In this document: in pieces, positions 15,487 through 24,372 of the stretch | Position numbering within the stretch: the first letter of the stretch is position 1 | Layout of the letters: every line of letters begins with the position of its first letter | Source: Bacteroidota bacterium | GTDB taxonomy: Bacteria; Bacteroidota; Bacteroidia; Flavobacteriales; Weeksellaceae | Length of the DNA: 64,000 nucleotides | Direction: 5' to 3' | Assembly (NCBI GenBank): GCA_023461035.1 | Contig: JAEWOD010000032.1 | Span: forward strand, 56,639 to 120,638 | Made by a program: the position numbers and the translations under genes | The notes under the pieces: model-generated | What the model saw: only the letters and a program-made list of their open reading frames with translations | Databases searched by the model: none | Told to the model about the DNA's origin: nothing

Positions 15487-16392
15487 ATGAAAGAAAGAAT
15501 TTTGCGTTTAAAGGGGATGGGAAGTATAAAAATGAGCGTTTGGGCCATAATGGTTTTGGGAGTATTTGTGGCTTGTAAAGGAAAATTTGATTTTTCTAAG
15601 AAAAAAGCGGATGATGAAAAAATCGTAGTTCAGTTTGGAGAACATTTTCTTACCGATCGTGACATAAGATTGATTTTACCCCAAGATATTTCAAAAGAGG
15701 ACAGTGCTATACTGGTAAATACTTATATAGAAGAATGGGTAAAGAAAAAAGCAATAGTAGATAAAGCTGAGGCCAATATAGACGAATTGACTTTAAAAGA
15801 AATAGACAATAAAATGGTGGAATACCGTCAGGATTTGTTGGTCAATGCTTATAATAATTATCTAATTGAAAAAAATATAAACGATTCGGTTTCAGATGCG
15901 GAAGTTCAAGCTTATTTCAATGAGCATAAAGAAAGTTTTCCGCTGACCAAAGATGTCGTGAGATACCGTTCTGTAACTGTAAAAAGCAGTGATGAAGAAA
16001 GGGTGGCTCGTTTATTTAATTCGGGAAGAGATGAGGATTTTGACGAAGTGATGAAAGTGGTTCTGACTTCAGGCACGCCTTATCATGACAAAGACAGTAT
16101 ATGGTATTCGACAGATGTTTTACAAGGACATTTTCCTCAATTGATAGAAGGCGATAACTATAATCAATTGATGAACAGAAGGCGATTAAAAATAGCACAT
16201 GATTCGCTGGTTACATTTATCAGGATTCTTAACATAAAGCCAAAAGGAGGAGAAGCACCTTATGAATTTGTTAAACCTACCATAAAAAATCTCATACTTA
16301 ACAAAAGAAAGTTAAATTTGCTCGGCGATTTACAAAATCAATTGTATAAAGAAGCCATCAATAAAAATCAAATAAAAATCAATGAAAATTAA
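15487..16392 (+). CDS. SurA/PpiC-related periplasmic folding lipoprotein
   Basis: 301 residues. A lipobox (VFVAC, Cys30) follows a hydrophobic stretch. The start at 15487 gives a long basic n-region; an in-frame ATG at 15532 would give a tighter signal, so the start is uncertain. The body resembles the alpha-helical chaperone part of SurA-type proteins (VVQFGEHFLTDRDIRL, DDSVSDAEVQAYFNEHKESF), but a clear parvulin active site is not seen. The gene overlaps the next one, a two-parvulin SurA homologue, by 11 nt, so the two are translated together and probably act in the same outer-membrane protein folding path. The function is inferred from that neighbour. Confidence 0.75.
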   Translation: MKERILRLKGMGSIKMSVWAIMVLGVFVACKGKFDFSKKKADDEKIVVQFGEHFLTDRDIRLILPQDISKEDSAILVNTYIEEWVKKKAIVDKAEANIDELTLKEIDNKMVEYRQDLLVNAYNNYLIEKNINDSVSDAEVQAYFNEHKESFPLTKDVVRYRSVTVKSSDEERVARLFNSGRDEDFDEVMKVVLTSGTPYHDKDSIWYSTDVLQGHFPQLIEGDNYNQLMNRRRLKIAHDSLVTFIRILNIKPKGGEAPYEFVKPTIKNLILNKRKLNLLGDLQNQLYKEAINKNQIKINEN

Positions 16393-17743
16393 ATTGTATG
16401 TTCTTTTATCGGTTTTCAGCCTTTTATCTGTTTTGGTAAATGCTCAACCGACTCAAAACGATCCTTCAGGCCAGTTGAAATTAGATGGAGTAGCTGCTGT
16501 GGTAGGAGGAGAGGTAATTTTGGATTCAGATATCGAGCGTGATTATGTTCAAGCCAAAATGCAGGGATATCAAGTCGATAATGAATGCGACTTTTTGGAA
16601 AATATATTGGTAGACAAATTATTACTGACCAAAGCCAAAGAAGATACACTTGTAGTCATCACCAATGATCAGGTAGAAAGAAGAGTGGAAGGAACGATTC
16701 AAAGGTTTTTGACCCAAGGAAGTGAAAAAGAAATTTTGGATTATTTCGGGTATAGCACCATGCCGGAATTCAAACAGGAATTGATAGGCATCATGCGTGA
16801 TCAGGCATTTTCAGAACGCAAACAGGAATTAGTCACAGCGGGCATTGATGCTACACCTGAAGAGGTTCGGGCTTTTTATGAGCAATACAAAGAAGAATTG
16901 CCGGATATTCCGGAAGAAGTCAGTCTGGAACACATCGTGGTTTATCCGGACATTTCACCGGAAAACGAACAAAAAGTAATCGATGAACTCAACGGATATA
17001 AAAAAGAAATAGAAGAGGGAGCAAGTTTTGCAACCAAAGCTATATTATATTCGCAGGATCCGGGCTCTGCTTCAAATGGAGGTTTGATTCCAAACGTAAA
17101 AAGAGGTCAAATGGTTCCTGAATTTGATGCTGTCGTATTTAATTTGGAAGAAGGTGAAATTTCTGAACCTTTTAAGACTGAATTTGGATACCATATAGCT
17201 CAATTGGAAAAAAGAAGAGGCCAGGAATTGGACATCCGTCATATTCTGATTCAGTTAAAACCAACTCCGGAAGAGATAGCTGTAACGAAACAGAAATTGG
17301 ATTCTATTATTTTAAAAATTGATGCAGGCGAAATGACATTTAAAGAAGCAGCATTTCGTTATTCAGTAGATAAATACACCAAATTTAACGGCGGCCGGAT
17401 GGTCGATAACAGTACAGGGGAAGATAGAATGGATCGTGCCAAATTACCGGCTAAAACATTGACTGCTATCAGTGGATTGCAAGATGGTGAAATTTCAGAA
17501 CCTTTTGAAGATGAATTTAACAGACAACCCGTATTGCGCATTGTGAAGCTACAACAAACCATTCCGGCGCATAAAATAAATTTAGAAACCGATTATGCCC
17601 GTTTGAAAAACCTCACCATCAATACTAAACGACAGGAAACCGTGATGAAATGGGTAGGCGAGCAGATAAATGACACATTTGTTACGATTGATTCGGACTA
17701 TGATGATTGTAAATTTAGAATGGATTGGAGAAAAGAAAAATAA
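16382..17743 (+). CDS. surA: SurA-like periplasmic peptidyl-prolyl cis-trans isomerase
   Basis: 453 residues with a Sec signal ending VNAQ. N-terminal SurA chaperone region about 30-175 (DGVAAVVGGEVILDSDIERD is the typical first strand-helix). Two PpiC/parvulin domains follow, about 175-275 (SLEHIVVYPD...SNGGLIPNVKRGQMVPEFDAVVFNLEEGEISEPFKTEFGYHI) and about 280-385 (DIRHILIQLKP...FNGGRMVDNS...AISGLQDGEISEPFEDEF). It escorts unfolded outer-membrane proteins through the periplasm and speeds proline isomerisation. The start overlaps the preceding gene by 11 nt. A strong terminator follows at 17766-17800. Confidence 0.92.
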   Translation: MKIKLYVLLSVFSLLSVLVNAQPTQNDPSGQLKLDGVAAVVGGEVILDSDIERDYVQAKMQGYQVDNECDFLENILVDKLLLTKAKEDTLVVITNDQVERRVEGTIQRFLTQGSEKEILDYFGYSTMPEFKQELIGIMRDQAFSERKQELVTAGIDATPEEVRAFYEQYKEELPDIPEEVSLEHIVVYPDISPENEQKVIDELNGYKKEIEEGASFATKAILYSQDPGSASNGGLIPNVKRGQMVPEFDAVVFNLEEGEISEPFKTEFGYHIAQLEKRRGQELDIRHILIQLKPTPEEIAVTKQKLDSIILKIDAGEMTFKEAAFRYSVDKYTKFNGGRMVDNSTGEDRMDRAKLPAKTLTAISGLQDGEISEPFEDEFNRQPVLRIVKLQQTIPAHKINLETDYARLKNLTINTKRQETVMKWVGEQINDTFVTIDSDYDDCKFRMDWRKEK

Positions 17744-17765
17744 ACCATATTTTCATTTAAATACA

Positions 17766-17800
17766 AGCGCATTTTGAAATTCAGAATGCGCTTTTTCTTT
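17766..17800 (+). terminator. Terminator after surA
   Basis: AGCGCATTTTGAA and TTCAGAATGCGCT form an almost perfect hairpin (17766-17792, one G-T pair) followed by a run of T at 17792-17800. Confidence 0.88.
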
Positions 17801-17987
17801 TATAATTTTGAGTTTTACAATGATCAAAATATTTTCATTATGTTAATTCAATGATTTGAATCAAGCCAATCCATTTTGTAAAATCTGCATTTCACAAATT
17901 AAAATCCGCCGTTTATAGAATTCTACCTAAATGATAGACTAAACAAAAGTAGTTTTGATGCCGATTAATAACTTAAAAATCAAATTT

Positions 17988-19286
17988 ATGAAAATCAAAT
18001 TTTACTTTTTAAAAAGAACGAGTCCTTATTTTTTGACTGTTCTATTTTTTTTGAGCTCCCTACCTATTTTTTCGCAAGAAATTGTAAGTTTTCTTAATGA
18101 TACAGATGTAGCAATTCCTGATAATGACGGAGCTTGGGCTTCGACAACTATTCCCGTTGCCGGTATTCCAGAGGATTATCATATATATTTTATGGATACA
18201 GGTGTTCATCTTGAGCATACGTATGCAGGAGATATCGAAATCGTATTAACGGATCCTTCAAATACATTTTCACTTGGTTTGGTGGACAGACCGGGAGTAC
18301 CGGATTTGACATTCGGTAGTTCGGCAAATTTTGGTCAATTAAATATTTTTTCAGATTATCAAACTGTATCAAGTGAGTTGATGGGGAATGGTTTAGGGAC
18401 AAATGACATTATTACAGGTAATTTTATTCCGAGTTGGATTCCCGGTTCTTTCGCGACAGATTACTCAGATTATGAGGATTTGTTAAGCTCATATACGGGT
18501 AATAAAAACGGAGATTGGATACTTTGGGTAAAGGATAATGCAACAGGAGATACCGGTATTATTAATTATGTTGACATGCTCATCGGATATGATCGATACT
18601 GTGTGCCTTTTATGAATAATTCATTTGAACATATAACAAATGTAAGTTTTAATGAAATAAATGAAGATTCCGGTCAAAGTGACGTTAGGTATCCAGTTTA
18701 TAATACAATATTTACGGGTGGGCCATCAGCAACAGTTTCACAAGGAGAAACCTATCCACTTTCTGTAACTATTTCACCCGACTCAGATGAGTATATTTAT
18801 GCCTTTTTTGATTGGAACCAAGATGGTGATTTTGAAGACGCAGGAGAAACCTATACTGTAGCAAGTAATGTGGATACCGCAGGGCCACATACTGTAGATA
18901 TTACCGTTCCGGCAGGTGCCACGCCCGGTGAAACAAGGATGCGAATTTTTTTAGGTTATGATGATGCCACACCTGATCCTTGTAGAACAAATGAAGACGG
19001 AGAAGTGGAAGATTATTCTGTAGTAGTCGGCGTTATGGGAGTAGAAGACCTGCAAGCCAATCAAACGAAAGTATATCCAAATCCGGTGGTAGATATTGTA
19101 AATATTTCTTCTAAGAATACAATTGAAAACGTCATGATTTATAACCTAACAGGTCAGGAAGTTTTAGTAGAAAAAGCAAATGGTAAAGATGTAGCCATGA
19201 ATTTATCTTCACTTCCGTCTGGAGCATACGTTGCTAAAATCAAAACCGATGCTGGTGTTGAAACGGTAAAAATTATCAAAAAGTAA
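17988..19286 (+). CDS. T9SS-secreted protein with proprotein-convertase P-like and GEVED domains
   Basis: 432 residues from the ATG at 17988 (MKIKFYFLKRTS), which gives a compact Sec signal ending IFSQ; an in-frame ATG at 17955 would only add a polar leader. Residues about 20-195 look like a P-proprotein-convertase beta domain (VAIPDNDGAWASTTIPV, HTYAGDIEIVLTDPS, NGDWILWVKDNATGDTGIINYV). Residues about 220-350 are a GEVED domain (FFDWNQDGDFEDAGE, RTNEDGEVEDYSV). The end is a T9SS type A sorting domain (KVYPNPVVDIVNI...YNLTGQEV...LPSGAYVAKIKTD). Exported across the outer membrane and cleaved or anchored there. No protease domain is attached, so it is probably adhesive or structural. Confidence 0.85.
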   Translation: MKIKFYFLKRTSPYFLTVLFFLSSLPIFSQEIVSFLNDTDVAIPDNDGAWASTTIPVAGIPEDYHIYFMDTGVHLEHTYAGDIEIVLTDPSNTFSLGLVDRPGVPDLTFGSSANFGQLNIFSDYQTVSSELMGNGLGTNDIITGNFIPSWIPGSFATDYSDYEDLLSSYTGNKNGDWILWVKDNATGDTGIINYVDMLIGYDRYCVPFMNNSFEHITNVSFNEINEDSGQSDVRYPVYNTIFTGGPSATVSQGETYPLSVTISPDSDEYIYAFFDWNQDGDFEDAGETYTVASNVDTAGPHTVDITVPAGATPGETRMRIFLGYDDATPDPCRTNEDGEVEDYSVVVGVMGVEDLQANQTKVYPNPVVDIVNISSKNTIENVMIYNLTGQEVLVEKANGKDVAMNLSSLPSGAYVAKIKTDAGVETVKIIKK

Positions 19287-19310
19287 AATTAATTTAAAAT
19301 CTAAAAACAG

Positions 19311-19347
19311 AATCCTCTCGTTTTATTTTTAAACGAGAGGATTTATT
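19311..19347 (+). terminator. Terminator after the GEVED T9SS gene
   Basis: Perfect 13-bp stem AATCCTCTCGTTT (19311-19323) with AAACGAGAGGATT (19331-19343), 7-nt loop, then TATTTTA. Confidence 0.8.
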
Positions 19348-19574
19348 TTAAACTGAAACTTAAAAGAATAACCTAATTAGGTTTTTTAAAAAAAAATACA
19401 GGATTTTTCCCCTTTTTAATAGGGGAATTTACCTCTTAAAAAATTCAACAGTTGTTTTTAAATTTGGGGAGTTATTAAAAATGATTAGTAGTTGTTTTTT
19501 CTTTTTGTGTGTGTGAATCTAATAAACTCAATTACTAAACTAATCTGCTTAACAACTGATTAACCCTTTACCTC

Positions 19575-19608
19575 CCTTCCGAAGCCTCTACTTTCGGAAG
19601 GTTTTTTT
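19575..19608 (+). terminator. Orphan rho-independent terminator
   Basis: CCTTCCGAA (19575-19583), 9-nt loop, TTCGGAAGG (19593-19601), then seven T. The nearest upstream gene already ends at its own terminator at 19311-19347, so this one may close an unannotated transcript. Confidence 0.8.
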
Positions 19609-19711
19609 ATTTGAAAAATGGTGCTTTAAGGTCAATATTGTTTAAAAATAAAGATTAAATTATTGACAATCAGTTGTTAAGAATAAATATCTTGGTGTGC
19701 TTTTGTGTTTT

Positions 19712-19769
19712 CTTTGTGCACCTTGTGGTTATTTTTTATCGCAAAGGAGTTCTCAAAGTAGGCACAAAG
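19712..19769. repeat. Inverted repeat CTTTGTGC / GCACAAAG
   Basis: CTTTGTGC (19712-19719) and GCACAAAG (19762-19769) flank a tract with CGCAAAGG and TCAAAGT. The look is that of degenerate CTTTGCG-type intergenic repeats common in Bacteroidota (recollection). No second copy is in the window. Confidence 0.35.
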
Positions 19770-19890
19770 CTCAGAATTATTATTTAATGAAACGTAATGC
19801 GCTTAATATGAATTTATTACATTTATAGTTATCCACATTATTTAGAATTTTATTAGCAGAATTGGGTATATCCTCCGGAGGAGTTTTGCT

Positions 19891-20844
19891 TTATCCGAAA
19901 AAACTATCGACAAATTCAAATTTGTCAAACGGCTGTAAATCATTCATCCCTTCTCCAACTCCTATGTATTTAACCGGAATCTGGAACTGATCGGAAATTC
20001 CGATGACCACTCCGCCTTTTGCGGTTCCGTCCAATTTGGTAACGGCCAAAGCAGAAACTTCTGTGGCTTGTGTAAATTGTTTGGCTTGCTCAAAAGCGTT
20101 TTGACCTGTAGAACCGTCAAGCACCAATAATACTTCATGAGGCGCATTTGGATAAACTTTCTGCATCACGCGTTTGATTTTGGAAAGTTCGTTCATCAGA
20201 TTGATTTTATTGTGTAAACGTCCTGCCGTATCGATCAGAACCACATCAGCCCCTTGTGCTTTGGCTGATTGCAGTGTGTCAAAAGCTACAGAGGCAGGGT
20301 CAGAGCCCATGGCTTGTTTCACGATGGGAACGCCCACTCTTTCAGACCAAATCACCAATTGATCCACGGCTGCAGCCCGAAAGGTATCGGCAGCACCGAG
20401 GATGACATTTTTTCCGTTTTGCTTAAACTGATGAGCCAGTTTTCCGATTGTCGTGGTCTTCCCGACACCGTTTACACCTACGACCATGATGACGTAAGGT
20501 TCATCTTGTTGCGGGATTTCGTAGCCTTTGGTATCGGTAGCGTCGTTTTCAGACAGAAGTCCGGCGATTTCCTCCCGGAGGATTTGGTTCAGTTCGTTTG
20601 TGCCTACATATTTATCGCGTGCGACACGTTCTTCTATGCGTTTGATGATTTTTAAAGTGGTTTCGACTCCTACATCTGAAGTGATCAGAACTTCTTCCAG
20701 ATTATCCAGAACATCATCATCCACTTTTGATTTTCCGGCAACCGAACGGCTTAACTTATCAAAGAAAGACTGTTTGGATTTTTCCAATCCCTCATCCAAT
20801 TTTTCCTTACTTTCCTTACCTAATATTTTTTTGAACCAGCTCAA
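19891..20844 (-). CDS. ftsY: Signal recognition particle receptor FtsY
   Basis: 317 residues, the short form without the acidic A domain, usual for Bacteroidota. N-terminal helical domain about 20-100, then the SRP GTPase NG domain: GVNGVGKTTTIGKLAHQF (G1), DTFRAAAVDQL, LIDTAGRLHNK (G3), TKLDGTAKGGV (G4) and GVGEGMNDLQPF (G5). It docks ribosome-SRP complexes at the inner membrane for insertion of membrane proteins; the SRP RNA gene is 4 kb away at 24405-24506. Same strand as rpmB, rpmG and the DUF4295 gene upstream, but a terminator (20889-20915) lies between. Confidence 0.97.
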   Translation of the reverse strand: MSWFKKILGKESKEKLDEGLEKSKQSFFDKLSRSVAGKSKVDDDVLDNLEEVLITSDVGVETTLKIIKRIEERVARDKYVGTNELNQILREEIAGLLSENDATDTKGYEIPQQDEPYVIMVVGVNGVGKTTTIGKLAHQFKQNGKNVILGAADTFRAAAVDQLVIWSERVGVPIVKQAMGSDPASVAFDTLQSAKAQGADVVLIDTAGRLHNKINLMNELSKIKRVMQKVYPNAPHEVLLVLDGSTGQNAFEQAKQFTQATEVSALAVTKLDGTAKGGVVIGISDQFQIPVKYIGVGEGMNDLQPFDKFEFVDSFFG

Positions 20845-20865
20845 TTTGAAATCATTTTATGGGTG

Positions 20866-20896
20866 CGAAGATACGGGGATTCTTGCAATAAAAAAA
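20866..20896 (-). promoter_or_regulatory. Possible ftsY promoter overlapping the upstream terminator tail
   Basis: On the minus strand TATCTTCG (plus-strand 20866-20873) is one mismatch from TAnnTTTG. The T-run of the preceding terminator (20889-20896) lies at the right distance to act as the -33 T-rich element. The -33 has no clean TTTG, so the call is tentative. Confidence 0.4.
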
Positions 20897-20915
20897 GGTC
20901 GCAAAACTGCGACCT
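20889..20915 (-). terminator. Terminator between the DUF4295 gene and ftsY
   Basis: On the minus strand AGGTCGCA and TGCGACCT (plus-strand 20896-20903 and 20908-20915) pair around a 4-nt loop and are followed by a run of T. It would end or attenuate the ribosomal-protein transcript before ftsY. Confidence 0.82.
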
Positions 20916-20960
20916 AAAACCTTTAAAATTTATGTACAAATACTATTGTATTGTATATTT

Positions 20961-21110
20961 TTATTTGAAAAAATCGTTTACACTATCAGCATTTACAACT
21001 TTTTCGTCAAAATAGTAAGCACCTGTTTTAGGAGACTTTACCATTTTGATAACCTTCGTCATTTTTTTGGATGCACCTGTTTGTAAGGTGGCTACGGTCT
21101 TCTTTGCCAT
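20961..21110 (-). CDS. DUF4295 small basic protein
   Basis: 49 residues, MAKKTVATLQTGASKKMTKV...KSPKTGAYYFDEKVVNADSVNDFFK. This matches the short basic DUF4295 family that is encoded next to rpmG in Bacteroidota. The abundance of Lys and the fixed ribosomal neighbourhood suggest a ribosome-associated protein, but its function is not established. It starts 10 nt after the rpmG stop and is co-transcribed with it. It is easily missed because of its length. Confidence 0.9.
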   Translation of the reverse strand: MAKKTVATLQTGASKKMTKVIKMVKSPKTGAYYFDEKVVNADSVNDFFK

Positions 21111-21119
21111 GGTTTACTA

Positions 21120-21302
21120 TTATTTGATTTCTTTATGTACGGTATATTTTTTCAAAACAGGATTGAATTTTTTTAATTCAATTCTATCCGGTGTGTTCTT
21201 TTTGTTTTTTGTAGTGATATAGCGAGACATTCCCGGCATACCGCTTTCTTTGTGTTCAGTACATTCTAAAATTACTTGTACTCTGTTTCCTTTCTTTGCC
21301 AT
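21120..21302 (-). CDS. rpmG: 50S ribosomal protein L33
   Basis: 60 residues: [18 protein letters not shown], then [22 protein letters not shown], then [10 protein letters not shown], the standard L33 pattern. Only one Cys is seen, so it appears to be the zinc-free (C-minus) form. It is part of the large ribosomal subunit near the E site. Lies 11 nt after rpmB. Confidence 0.97.
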   Translation of the reverse strand: MAKKGNRVQVILECTEHKESGMPGMSRYITTKNKKNTPDRIELKKFNPVLKKYTVHKEIK

Positions 21303-21313
21303 GATGAATAGAA

Positions 21314-21550
21314 TTAATCGATTAATCCGTTTTTACGTCCACGTTTTACAGCTTCTTCTATACCTATTTTATTGATGGTTTTTAAACCATTGGCAGATAC
21401 TTTTAAAGTAATCCACTCACCGGTTTCAGGCATGAAGAATCTCTTTTTAAACAAATTTACTTCAAACGTGCGTTTGGTTTTATTATTGGCATGAGAAACA
21501 TTGTTTCCCACCATTCTTTTCTTTCCTGTGATTTGACAAATTCTTGACAT
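21314..21550 (-). CDS. rpmB: 50S ribosomal protein L28
   Basis: 78 residues from the ATG at plus-strand 21548-21550: [33 protein letters not shown], with [18 protein letters not shown] at the C-terminus. The frame runs 27 nt further upstream, but the family begins at MSRICQ and the promoter at 21575-21606 would leave a sensible leader. First gene of the rpmB-rpmG-DUF4295 unit. Confidence 0.97.
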   Translation of the reverse strand: MSRICQITGKKRMVGNNVSHANNKTKRTFEVNLFKKRFFMPETGEWITLKVSANGLKTINKIGIEEAVKRGRKNGLID

Positions 21551-21574
21551 TTGTTCGTGATTTTTTTCGGACTG

Positions 21575-21606
21575 CAAAGATAGAAATTAAATTATCAGAA
21601 AAACAA
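21575..21606 (-). promoter_or_regulatory. Promoter of the rpmB-rpmG-DUF4295 operon
   Basis: On the minus strand TTG (plus-strand 21604-21606), 21 nt, then TATCTTTG (plus-strand 21575-21582), a full -7 match. Transcription would start about 21568, some 18 nt before the rpmB ATG. Confidence 0.75.
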
Positions 21607-21663
21607 TATTTTATAGATTAATTTTATTTTTTTTAATCGAAGTTCTAATTGCTCCCTTTGTTC

Positions 21664-21703
21664 AAGAAAAAAATCCGGTCTGAATTCATTCCAAACCGGA
21701 TTT
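21664..21703 (-). terminator. Terminator after the TlpA-like gene
   Basis: On the minus strand AAATCCGGT...ACCGGATTT (plus-strand arms 21671-21679 and 21695-21703; the stem extends to 12 bp with one G-T pair) followed by TTTTTTT. Confidence 0.8.
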
Positions 21704-21721
21704 CCAAAATCATATTTTGTG

Positions 21722-22510
21722 TTAATTCCTGATGATGATTTTCTTGGAACTTGCTTTACCTTCGGTATTTACATTCAGGATGTAAATACCCGGTGCCAAT
21801 TTTACATTTAAATCTACATCTTTTATTTTGTAACTTCCGTTAAATACATTTTTTCCTGTCATATCATAAATGGTGATATCGGAATCAGATGAATTGGAAA
21901 GTGATACTCTGAAATTCCCGTTTGAAACAGTCGGGTATACAGTAAATGCACTTTGCCCGGAAATATCGCTTGTCGCCATATTATTTAAAAGATCTATTAA
22001 TCCTTGCGGGAAGGCATTTTCAAATGTCCCCATTCCGGAAACCGGCCATATATCTGCTACCGCAAGAGTGTTGTCGGGAGCGATGATAGCATATGTCGGA
22101 AATGCATTGATGCCGAAATTTGTAATTACCGGAGGAGCACCTCCTTCTGTTCCTGCGGCAGGACATGGTGTAAAGCCACCGCTGTATAAATCCTCAAATT
22201 CCTGAATAGTTGCATTGTCATCATAAGGGCTTAAAGAAATCATAAATGTATGCTCCTGATTTGAACCGTATTCATTATACAATTGATAGAAATAACGGCT
22301 TGTCTGCTGGCAAGGACCACAGTTTCTGAAGAAAAAATCAAGAAATACATACTTTCCTGTCGCCGTGATATCATACAGCGTATGCTCAACTCCATGGGTA
22401 TCGGTAACCGTAAAGTTATCGACTACATCGCCTACCTGATAGGCTGTTACTTGTGCTGAAGTGTATGACAAAGCGAAGATTGTCATACTTAATAATAGAA
22501 TTTTTTTCAT
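21722..22510 (-). CDS. TlpA-like thioredoxin-fold protein with T9SS sorting domain
   Basis: 262 residues with a Sec signal (ends YTSAQ). Thioredoxin-fold domain about 25-175: FFFRNCGPCQQTSRYFYQLY has the CxxC redox pair, and AFPTYAII carries the cis-proline opposite it. A T9SS type A domain ends the protein (FTVYPTVSNGNFRVSL...IYDMTGKNVF...LAPGIYILNVNTE). The unusual point is the pairing: TlpA-like proteins normally act in the periplasm, whereas the sorting domain sends this one to or beyond the outer surface, so it may reduce or shuffle disulfides in surface proteins (inference). It has its own terminator and sits downstream of lnt on the same strand. Confidence 0.85.
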   Translation of the reverse strand: MKKILLLSMTIFALSYTSAQVTAYQVGDVVDNFTVTDTHGVEHTLYDITATGKYVFLDFFFRNCGPCQQTSRYFYQLYNEYGSNQEHTFMISLSPYDDNATIQEFEDLYSGGFTPCPAAGTEGGAPPVITNFGINAFPTYAIIAPDNTLAVADIWPVSGMGTFENAFPQGLIDLLNNMATSDISGQSAFTVYPTVSNGNFRVSLSNSSDSDITIYDMTGKNVFNGSYKIKDVDLNVKLAPGIYILNVNTEGKASSKKIIIRN

Positions 22511-22629
22511 GTGTTAATTATTTTGTGTTAAATTATTGAAAGTAAAATTAATAAAAAATGAACACAACTCATAAAAAATGCATGAAACTTTTCTAAAAAT
22601 CAACTAATTAGAGATTTCTCAAGGAAGAA

Positions 22630-24285
22630 TTATTTGGTCTTTTTCATTTTTTTGGTCAAATAAATAGAAATGGTATAACCCAATAGGATTCCTGCGATTA
22701 ACAAAGCAATTCTTGCCAGATAGTCTCCATGCCGGGTATAAAAAGTCAGCTCGTTATTCAGTCTCGCTTTGCCAATCAATGCACCTTCTTTTTCGTATCC
22801 CAACGAAGCAGTAATTTCTCCTTTCTGGTTGATGAAAGCCGAAACCCCGGAATTGGCAGAACGAACGATGTCCCTTCTGGTTTCGATGGCGCGGATATTC
22901 CCAAATAATAACAATTCCCGGTGTCCGTCAGAATTTCCCCACCAGCTATCATTCGTCATGATGAACAATATATTGGCACCATTTTTTACATATCCTGTTG
23001 TGAATTCTCCATAAATAGACTCATAACAAATGATGGGCGCGATGACTGCTTTGTTAAACGAATTCTTAAAAACCGAACGTTCTTTTTGCGTCAAATGTGT
23101 ACGTACAGTCCCTCCGAAATTCAGCATCAAATCGCCTATGACAGGTTTTAAAACGGACATATAGGGGAAATGTTCTACGCCTACGACCAATTTGGATTTA
23201 TGGTAATATTGGATGGAATCATTTGAATTGATTTGGATGGCAGAATTGGTGACATCTACCCAGACATCAGAATTTCCAAAACGGGATGCGGTGGGCGAAG
23301 CCAGTTTTTCATAAGGATAGAACCGCATCAGTTCCACACCCGAAACAAATGTCATTTCCGGATAGCGGACGAATTGGGATTTGAATTGATGCAGTAAATA
23401 ATCAGATTCCAGTTTGTCGATATTCAGTCCCGGTCCTGAACCCGGAAAAGCTGTTTCCGGTGCGACAACAAACTGAACTTCAGGAGTTATGTTTTGATGC
23501 GTCAGCCGAGTTAATTCGTTGACAATTTCAAATGAACTTTTATTGTATTTTTCCGTATAGGGATTCAATTCAGGTTGTAAAACCATCGCCGTGATTTCTT
23601 CGCCTTTTTCTTGGTATGAATTGTAAATCCAATAAGAAATCCCAGTCGGAATCCCGATCCAAAGAAGGGAATAAGCAACCAATTTGTTTAAATATTTTTT
23701 CTCTTTCAGGTTCAAATAGCCGTACAGAAAATAAAAAACAATCAGGTTACCTACCAGAATCCAAAGCGTTCCGCCAAAAGTTCCGGTGTATTCATACCAT
23801 TGGATCCATTTCGGATAATTGGCGAATCCGTTTCCGAGATTGAACCAGGGCCATGTCATTTCCCAATTGAGATGAAATTTTTCAAAACACATCCAAATAG
23901 CCGGTAGAAAAGGAATTCCATAAAAATTACCAGCTTTGGCTTTTACCCAATGATAGAGTTGGAATACGAGGCTCATCAGCAAAGCATTGGCGATGACAGG
24001 AAAAAGATAAGCCGTCCATGAATTCTGCCATTGTCCTTCCGCATTTAGTTCCTGTGCATAATGAAGCCACCAAATCCCGATGGCATTCCAGATAAAAAAA
24101 GCCAGATAGGATAGTCCGAAAACTTTCCAACCTTTCCGTTTGAGGTCGGTCATTTGGGCGATTTTATTTTCGGCAAACAAAAGCGGTACAAATCCAAAAA
24201 ACAATAAAACAGGAAATCCGTGTGAAGGCCATCCCAGTGCCAGAAGCAAACCTGAAATGATGGCGTATAAAATGTATTTCAACAT
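22630..24285 (-). CDS. lnt: Apolipoprotein N-acyltransferase
   Basis: 551 residues from MLKYILYAIISGLLLALGWPSHG; the frame extends 13 codons further but without family support. About seven hydrophobic segments precede a nitrilase-fold domain (about 240-510) with the E-K-C catalytic set: VAPETAFPG (Glu), YYHKSKLVVGVEHFP (Lys) and PIICYESIYGEF (Cys420). A last membrane segment follows (IALLIAGILLGYTISIYL). It adds the third acyl chain to lipoproteins at the inner membrane, in keeping with the many lipoproteins encoded in this window. Not in an obvious operon; the TlpA-like gene lies 119 nt downstream. Confidence 0.95.
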   Translation of the reverse strand: MLKYILYAIISGLLLALGWPSHGFPVLLFFGFVPLLFAENKIAQMTDLKRKGWKVFGLSYLAFFIWNAIGIWWLHYAQELNAEGQWQNSWTAYLFPVIANALLMSLVFQLYHWVKAKAGNFYGIPFLPAIWMCFEKFHLNWEMTWPWFNLGNGFANYPKWIQWYEYTGTFGGTLWILVGNLIVFYFLYGYLNLKEKKYLNKLVAYSLLWIGIPTGISYWIYNSYQEKGEEITAMVLQPELNPYTEKYNKSSFEIVNELTRLTHQNITPEVQFVVAPETAFPGSGPGLNIDKLESDYLLHQFKSQFVRYPEMTFVSGVELMRFYPYEKLASPTASRFGNSDVWVDVTNSAIQINSNDSIQYYHKSKLVVGVEHFPYMSVLKPVIGDLMLNFGGTVRTHLTQKERSVFKNSFNKAVIAPIICYESIYGEFTTGYVKNGANILFIMTNDSWWGNSDGHRELLLFGNIRAIETRRDIVRSANSGVSAFINQKGEITASLGYEKEGALIGKARLNNELTFYTRHGDYLARIALLIAGILLGYTISIYLTKKMKKTK

Positions 24286-24372
24286 AGGCACAAAGTTAGT
24301 TGAAATCAATTTGATACAACTCAAAATTCAAATCAACCTGATTTTTTTCATACAGCATAAGTTCAATAAATT

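Larger units (their letters stand above)
19344..19890. other. AT-rich intergenic stretch with an orphan terminator and a repeat, no coding gene seen
   Basis: About 550 bp without a convincing reading frame on either strand. It holds a second strong terminator (19575-19608) that follows no known gene, a -7-like TAAATTTG at 19459-19466 without a clear -33 partner, and an inverted repeat at 19712-19769. A small RNA ending at the orphan terminator is possible but is not shown by the sequence alone. Confidence 0.5.
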
